DNA from: an uncultured Oscillospiraceae bacterium
GTDB taxonomy: Bacteria > Bacillota > Clostridia > Oscillospirales > Oscillospiraceae
DNA length: 14,317 bases
Direction: 5' to 3'
NCBI GenBank assembly: GCA_934643765.1
Contig: CAKUCT010000027.1
Location: forward strand, 1 to 14,317
Below are positions 13,226 through 14,317 of this stretch, in pieces (the first letter of the stretch is position 1; each line of letters starts with the position of its first letter). The notes below the pieces were generated by a model, which was not told the origin of the DNA, ran no database searches, and worked only from the letters and a program-made list of their open reading frames with translations. The position numbers and the translations under genes were made by a program.

Positions 13226-14229
13226 ATGCAATACACAACGCTTGGCCATACCGGCATCCAGGCTCCAAGCTCTGCGTCGGCTGCATGAGCTTTGGCAAGG
13301 CCGGCACAATGCACGACTGGACGCTGGACGCGGCGCAGACGGAAGCCGTCGTGCAGCACGCGCTGGAGCTTGGCATCAACTTTTTTGACACCGCCAACGG
13401 CTATTCCGCCGGAACAAGCGAGGAATACCTCGGCGCGGCGCTCAAAAAGAACATCTCCCGAGATAAAGTCGTCATCGCCTCCAAGGTCTATTTCAACCCC
13501 GGCCGCCTCTCCCGCGAAGCCATCCACCGCGAGATTGACGGCAGCCTCAAGCGCCTCGGCACGGACTATCTCGATCTTTATATCATCCACCGCTTTGACT
13601 ATGAAACACCGATTGAGGAGACGATGGAGGCGCTCAACGACCTGGTGCAGGCCGGGAAGGTGCGCGCGCTGGGCGCGTCGGCAATGTACGGCTATCAGTT
13701 CTACAACATGCAGCTTGCCGCGCGCGACCACGGCTGGGCCCAGTTCCAGACGATGGAGAACCACTATAACCTTCTCTACCGCGAGGACGAGCGCGAGCTC
13801 ATTCCGATCTGCAGGCAAATGGGCGTCAGCCTCATGCCCTACAGCCCCCTGGCCGCGGGCCATCTGACCCGCCCGACCTGGAGCGCCGACACGCTCCGCA
13901 GCAAAACGGACAGAGTCGCCATGGGCAAATACGACCGCACCGAAGAGCAGGATATGCAGATTGTCGCCCGCGTGGCAGAACTCGCGGAAAAATATGGCGT
14001 CAAGATGCAGGAGATTGCCCTGGCCTGGCAGTGGGCCAAGGGCGTAAGCGCCCCGATTGTCGGCGCGGCAAAGGCCCGGTATCTTGACGACGCGGCCGGC
14101 GCGCTGGACGTTTCGCTGACGCAGGACGATATCGCCTATCTGGAAGAATCCTATCTCCCGCACCGCATTGTTGGCGCCATCGACCGCAACCCCGCCGAAG
14201 GCGTCATTCTGGTAGACGAAAAAAAGTAA
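13226..14229 (+). CDS. YajO-like aldo/keto reductase, reading frame broken near the N-terminus
   Basis: A cytoplasmic NAD(P)H-dependent reductase of carbonyl compounds with a TIM-barrel fold. The ATG at 13226 follows GGAGG by nine bases and gives MQYTTLGHTGIQ, the usual family start. The next bases (GGCTCC at 13261) lack one nucleotide. The 13226 frame then reaches a stop at about 13286, while the rest of the enzyme (SKLCVGCMSFG onward) continues one frame over. Restoring one base gives 334 residues, the normal family length. Catalytic Asp55 and Tyr60 (DTANGYSAG), Lys87 (VIASKVYF) and His122 (YIIHRFDY) are all present in the restored protein. ENHYNLLYREDERELIPICR and the YSPLAAGHLTRP segment closely resemble E. 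coli YajO. The substrate is not known from sequence. A frame from 13138 would avoid the break but begins upstream of the promoter and replaces the conserved start with unrelated sequence. Confidence 0.9.
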
Positions 14230-14235
14230 GCCTCC

Positions 14236-14271
14236 CCATGCCGGCCGCTGGTTTTCCAGAGGCCGGCATGG
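14236..14271 (+). terminator. Strong hairpin after the aldo/keto reductase, without a T-run
   Basis: CCATGCCGGCC (14236-14246) pairs with GGCCGGCATGG (14261-14271), and inner CTGG/CCAG closes a TTTT loop. It starts seven bases after the stop codon. No T-tract follows, so termination strength is uncertain. Confidence 0.6.
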
Positions 14272-14277
14272 TATAAT
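14269..14277 (+). promoter_or_regulatory. Extended -10 promoter of the gene at the right edge
   Basis: TGGTATAAT is a perfect extended -10 element (TG-N-TATAAT). It needs no good -35 box. Its TG lies inside the 3' arm of the preceding hairpin. Transcription would start near 14284. Confidence 0.65.
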
Positions 14278-14310
14278 GGACGCAGAATGTACCGCCCGGG
14301 AGGAATCACC

Positions 14311-14317
14311 ATGACGC
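14311..14317 (+). CDS. Start of a further gene, cut by the window edge
   Basis: An ATG at 14311 stands seven bases after GGAGG (14299-14303) and behind the extended -10 promoter. Only two codons (Met-Thr) are visible, so nothing can be said about the product. Confidence 0.6.

Noticed and set aside
13195..14163. Long minus-strand open frame opposite the aldo/keto reductase
   Set aside because: The plus strand carries a clear enzyme with its catalytic tetrad; the minus frame shows no domain.

Overview
The window looks like part of the chromosome of a high-GC, gut-type Clostridia bacterium of the Oscillospiraceae/Ruminococcaceae kind. The reasons are S-layer-homology (SLH) wall anchors with GLUG and DUF4430 domains, Gram-positive ribosome-binding sites (GGAGG), sigma-A promoters, and a substrate-binding-domain gene typical of that group. 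The genus cannot be fixed from sequence alone.

Layout, right to left on the minus strand: a promoter near 13056-13084 starts a long leader. The leader holds two strong inverted repeats, a probable cobalamin (B12) riboswitch (about 12714-12952), a possible 28-residue reading frame and two tandem intrinsic terminators. It then leads into a 3365-residue secreted surface protein (2412-12509). That protein has a signal peptide, an acidic Pro-rich linker, five GLUG solenoid blocks separated by small beta domains, two DUF4430 domains, an alpha/alpha-toroid domain and three C-terminal SLH repeats. Seventy bases further on, across an intercistronic hairpin, lies a second SLH protein (737-2341) with its own toroid domain. 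A classic terminator (677-714) closes this two-gene unit. Left of it, a separate promoter, an (AGC)8 microsatellite and a possible attenuator precede the first 129 codons of a substrate-binding-domain protein that runs off the window.

On the plus strand, divergent from the big gene, a textbook sigma-A promoter (13162-13190) drives a YajO-like aldo/keto reductase (13226-14229). Its reading frame is broken by an apparent one-base deletion at codon 13. A strong hairpin overlapping an extended -10 promoter follows, then the first codons of another gene at the right edge.

Main idea: the order toroid then DUF4430 is the domain order of animal intrinsic factor and transcobalamin. A B12-type riboswitch upstream of a wall-anchored protein with that order, followed by a second toroid protein, suggests a corrinoid-capture system on the cell surface, switched off when B12 is plentiful. 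The domains and RNA motifs are read from the sequence; the corrinoid function is inference.
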